A DNA stretch of 64,000 bases. It comes from Progne subis subis. Taxonomy: Eukaryota > Chordata > Aves > Passeriformes > Hirundinidae. Both the position numbers and the translations under genes were made by a program. Location: positions 1,002,001 to 1,066,000 of the forward strand of contig JAKJHU010000076.1 in NCBI GenBank assembly GCA_022316685.1, given 5' to 3'. Of this stretch, positions 60,801-64,000 are shown piece by piece; the first letter of the stretch is position 1; the number at the start of each line of letters is the position of its first letter. Below the pieces are notes generated by a model. The model worked only from the letters and a program-made list of their open reading frames with translations, was not told the origin of the DNA and did no database searches.

Positions 60801-62984
60801 ATTTTCTTACTAGTTGAATAAGGAAAAAAAAAAAAATCTAAAGAATCTCCAAAATAAAGAATAAAAAAGATTTGACGCAGTGCTATTATTAAACTTTTAT
60901 TCTTTAAAGGATGTACAGAATAATTTCTGCAGGCAATTTTAATTTTAAACATTTTCTCAAGTATCTCATGAGAGGAAGTAAAATCTAAGTTGTGCTGCTC
61001 AGTTATAGAGTTGTGGGTGTTTTTTTTTTTTCCCCTAATAGAATGCAAATAGTCAAAACGCCATTTTTTCCTTTGAGCTACTTCACATTTCTTTGCAAAT
61101 TGCTTCCAGCAGTTTTTCTCCAATAGCTATTACTTTTAGGTATTGTCTTTACTTTTTGGTGTTTAATTTTATTGACAGAAGTATTGGCAGTTATGAAAAT
61201 AGGAAAGATTTGTGCACTAAAAATTCAAACTAAATGAGTCAATGTGCTTGCTGAGTAATGAGTAGGATTATTTCCCTTACTTAGGTATCTCTTTCTTTTC
61301 TTGGTTCATGATTTAGATAATCAATAGAAAGCCCTTTTCCAGCTTTGCTTAGAGAAGAATAGCTTACTGAAAAAAAAAAAAAAAGAAAGACTTTGTAAAA
61401 AATATATATGTACTTGGGCACATAAGAATAAAAGAAATGCAATGCTGAATAAATTTCATGAAGTGATTTGCTTTGAAACTACAAGTCAAACAATAAATGC
61501 ACAGATGTTTGAAGGTTTACCTCTGTGACAACTTGAAAGATAAATGATTTATATATTTTCATTTTATAACCCCCTTTATATGATGGGAACAGAGTGAGGT
61601 GAAATGTTCTGTAAGGAATAAGTTATGAGATGTTGAAACATATGCTGAAAAGCTCAGTGTCTTGAATTCCAAACTCAATTCTGGCTTATTCTTTACAGCT
61701 GGGCTCACATACCTTCTGTATTATATATTTTGCATTATCAAATATTATTATTAAACCCTTAAGAAGATATTCTAAAGCAAAACCTTTTACAACTTCTCTA
61801 TAAAGACAGAAAGCTGCATGAACTTTCTTAACTCTATTTCAAGGAAATCTGGTGACATAAAGAAATACTAAGTGCTAGTGAAAGCAAGAACTGGCTAAGA
61901 AGGTTTTTCACAGAAATCTGTAGAATTTTGCACACATCCAAAATCTTCAGAATTTTAAAATCTCCACATGAACAGACTTTATATTGCACATGATGCCAAG
62001 CCAGAGGACTGCAGTGTCAAAAAACTTCCAGTAGCATTAGAATATTTTCATTTTCTGGTAGACTAATAAGTTGGTGTAAGATGACAGTGTTGCCAAACTT
62101 GTGTTATTACTTTGACATAAAAACAAGAATAAATTATATAACCTGTTTCATTAGAAAGACCAGCTGTTTCTGTCTTCTATTACTGTACATGAACTCTTTC
62201 TTTCCACTTTTCTTTCCTTTTTTTTCTTTTGCCAGTAATTTCTACTTTTTTCTCTGCAAATCCCAGACTTACTCCCTGCTTCAGTAATGATCATTTATCT
62301 GTGGAAGCAAAGAATAAGCCTTTACATTTTTTTTATATTTTTAATATCTTTGATATTTCATGTTAATGTTATGAATATCTTTCATAAATTAATGGAAACA
62401 AAAATTCTTTCATTTCTCCAGTTGATTAATACATGCATATTTTCCCCAATTATAAGCACAGCATGGAACAGGACAAGCCCTCTGCTAAATATCCAGTAGG
62501 ATACCTCCAAGAGCAGTCATGTCTGGTAAATACTTAAAATTCTGTACATAGGAAACACTTTCAGCTCACTGCAGCTGCAAGAATTCCCAGAGAACGATGT
62601 GGTGCCCTTCAAAGCAGAAGAAAAAAACATGAAACCACAAAAGATAGTTAAATCTGACTTAGAGGCATTTGGCAATATGTTTGATGTCCTACCCAGAAAT
62701 TATATTGTACTTTGAAAGTTTGCCAGCAAATAACACAGTCTTTCAACTGAAAACAACCATATCAGTCCTTCCCAAACCTCGTTCTCCAAGGAGAACAAAG
62801 ATTAGTTCCCACATGAGGAGCAAGCTTTCACAACTAAGAGAAGCAAAGTGCGACTAGGATGTTTTCTGTTTTGATAAGGTGTGATATCCATTCTTAGGTT
62901 TCACTCCACAATCTGTGGAATTATGGTCCTCTACAAGGATTTCTTAATTTAAAAGGAAAGCAAAATTAGTGTATGGCTACAGGA
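51874..62984. other. unique AT-rich non-coding DNA
   Basis: About 11 kb without a recognisable gene or transposon family. Small tracts include a short GTTAAGAAAAC tandem at about 53584-53611, G-rich 58415-58421, A-rich 60819-60837, T13 at 61019-61031 and A16 near 61369-61384. Open frames reach only about 130 codons (60725-61123, minus) and have random-looking, Lys/Phe/Asn-rich compositions. Confidence 0.55.
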
Positions 62985-63805
62985 GTATGAAACACTGCTG
63001 GTCCACAGAGATCTTTCCAATAAGATTCCTAAGGCGACCCTCCTGGTGGATGCAGGAAAGGCTGTGGATGTTGTCTATTTGCATTTCAGCAAGGGCTTTG
63101 ACACTGTCTCCCACAGCATACTCCTGGAAAAGCCCATGGCTTGGAAAGGAACACTCTTTGCTGGGTTAGGAACTGGCTGGATGGCCAGACCCAGAGAGTG
63201 GTGGTGAACGGTGCTGCATCCAGCTGGGGCCAGGCACCAGTGGTGTCCCTCAGGGCTCTGTGCTGGTGCCACTTCTGTTTATTAATTCATTGATGATTTG
63301 GATGAGGGGATTGAGTCCACGATCAGTAAAGTTGCAGATGACACCGAGCTAGGAAAATGTGTTGATCAGTTGGAGGGTAGGAGAGCAGGCTGGTGAAGGG
63401 CTTCAACCATAAGCCCTATGAAAAACAGCTAAGGAGCTGGGGTTGTTTAGCCTGGAAAAAAAGCAGGCTCCGGGATAACCTTATCACTCTCTACAACCTC
63501 CTGAAAGGGAGATGTAGCCAGGTAGGGGTTAGTCTCTTCTCTCAGGCAGCAGAACGAGAAGATACAGTCTCAAGCTGTGCCAGGGGAAGTTTAGGCTAGA
63601 CACCAGAAAAAAATTCTTCAATGGAAGAGTGACTGGGCACTAGAATTGTCTGCCCAGGGAGGTGGTGGAGTTACCATCCCTGCACACGTTTAAAAAAAAC
63701 TGGACGTGGCACACAGTGCCACAGTTTACTTGACGAGGAGGTTTTAGGTCATAGGTTGGACTTGATCTCAAAAGGTCTTTTCCAACGTGGATCATTCTGT
63801 CCAAG
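62985..63805 (+). mobile_element. CR1 LINE with reverse-transcriptase remnant and internal deletion
   Basis: The plus strand reads the later part of the CR1 reverse-transcriptase domain in shifting frames: VDVVYLHFSKGFDTVSHSILLEK (63066-63134), a GVPQGS-like region (63240-63270) and SKVADDTE (63325-63348). The last is the catalytic ADD box, with Val where Phe is usual. About 30 bp beyond this, at roughly 63380-63400, the sequence jumps to the C-terminal LRSWGCLAWKKSRLRDNLITLYNLLKG block, so part of the CR1 frame is missing. The 3' segment (GGTTGGACTTGATCTC...TTTTCCAAC) ends near 63800 without a clear ATTCTATG repeat. Stops and frameshifts make it inactive. Confidence 0.92.
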
Positions 63806-64000
63806 TGTCACCAAGTGTGGCATATTAATTTTATGGGGAAGGTACTAAAATGGGACAAAGGCAGGAACAAGTGGTGGGGGGTGATGCTGGAACCACAAGG
63901 AGACTTTTGAAGCTTGAATTTGATATGATGAGGAAAGGAATTCAGTGGGGGGAAAAAAAAAAAAAAAAAAGATCAAAGTGATGGTCTCAGTGCAATCAAC
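63806..64000. other. non-coding DNA with G6-A18 run
   Basis: Short unclassified sequence ending the window. Six G followed by 18 A lie at 63947-63970. Confidence 0.6.

Noticed and set aside
60725..61123. 132-codon minus-strand open frame
   Set aside because: Low-complexity Lys/Phe/Ile composition crossing A and T runs, with no recognised family.
1..64000. bacterial-type features (operons, ribosome binding sites, CRISPR arrays) and tRNA or rRNA genes
   Set aside because: CR1 elements and LTRs show this is vertebrate DNA. No regularly spaced repeats, tRNA-like promoter boxes or rRNA segments were seen.

Overview
The window looks like gene-poor, AT-rich bird nuclear DNA. The main evidence is a set of CR1 retrotransposon fragments with the standard avian CR1 3' half (C-terminal reverse transcriptase reading, conserved 3' untranslated segment, ATTCTATG-like tail), together with several retroviral LTRs that have no internal genes. 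I cannot name the species. No host protein-coding gene, tRNA, rRNA, CRISPR array or operon can be supported. Every open frame is either short and uninformative or lies inside a repeat. The DNA could be intergenic or part of a large intron.

Layout: 1-1458 is unique AT-rich DNA. A tentative minus-strand LTR lies at about 1459-2250. 2255-8923 is unique apart from a compound CCTT/CT microsatellite at 5971-6065. A minus-strand CR1 3' end lies at 8924-9515. A clean solo LTR with a 6-bp target duplication lies at 14891-15572. A short plus-strand CR1 tail lies at 17160-17394 and a minus-strand CR1 piece at 20530-21020. A clean solo LTR with a 5-bp target duplication lies at 23298-24063, and a tentative CpG-rich LTR at 26983-27597. 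27600-35780 is mostly unique with simple repeats. A CpG-rich island of uncertain nature occupies about 35783-36391. 36392-47073 is unique. A three-layer nest (CR1 interrupted by an LTR and by a second CR1) occupies 47074-48354. A second nest, a CR1 split by a short alpharetrovirus-like LTR with a perfect 6-bp duplication, occupies 49385-50255. A plus-strand LTR lies at about 51233-51866. 51874-62984 is unique. A plus-strand CR1 with a reverse-transcriptase remnant and an internal deletion lies at 62985-63805.

No genes here act together. The readable content is a history of insertions: CR1 copies by target-primed reverse transcription with 5' truncation, later LTR insertions (some into CR1), and LTR-LTR recombination that removed the internal viral genes. 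Low-complexity A/C-rich or T/G-rich tracts and long homopolymers are scattered throughout. I found no convincing new biological system. The most useful observations are the two nested insertion sites, the alpharetrovirus-like LTR, the CpG-rich island near 36.1 kb, and a few perfect palindromes.
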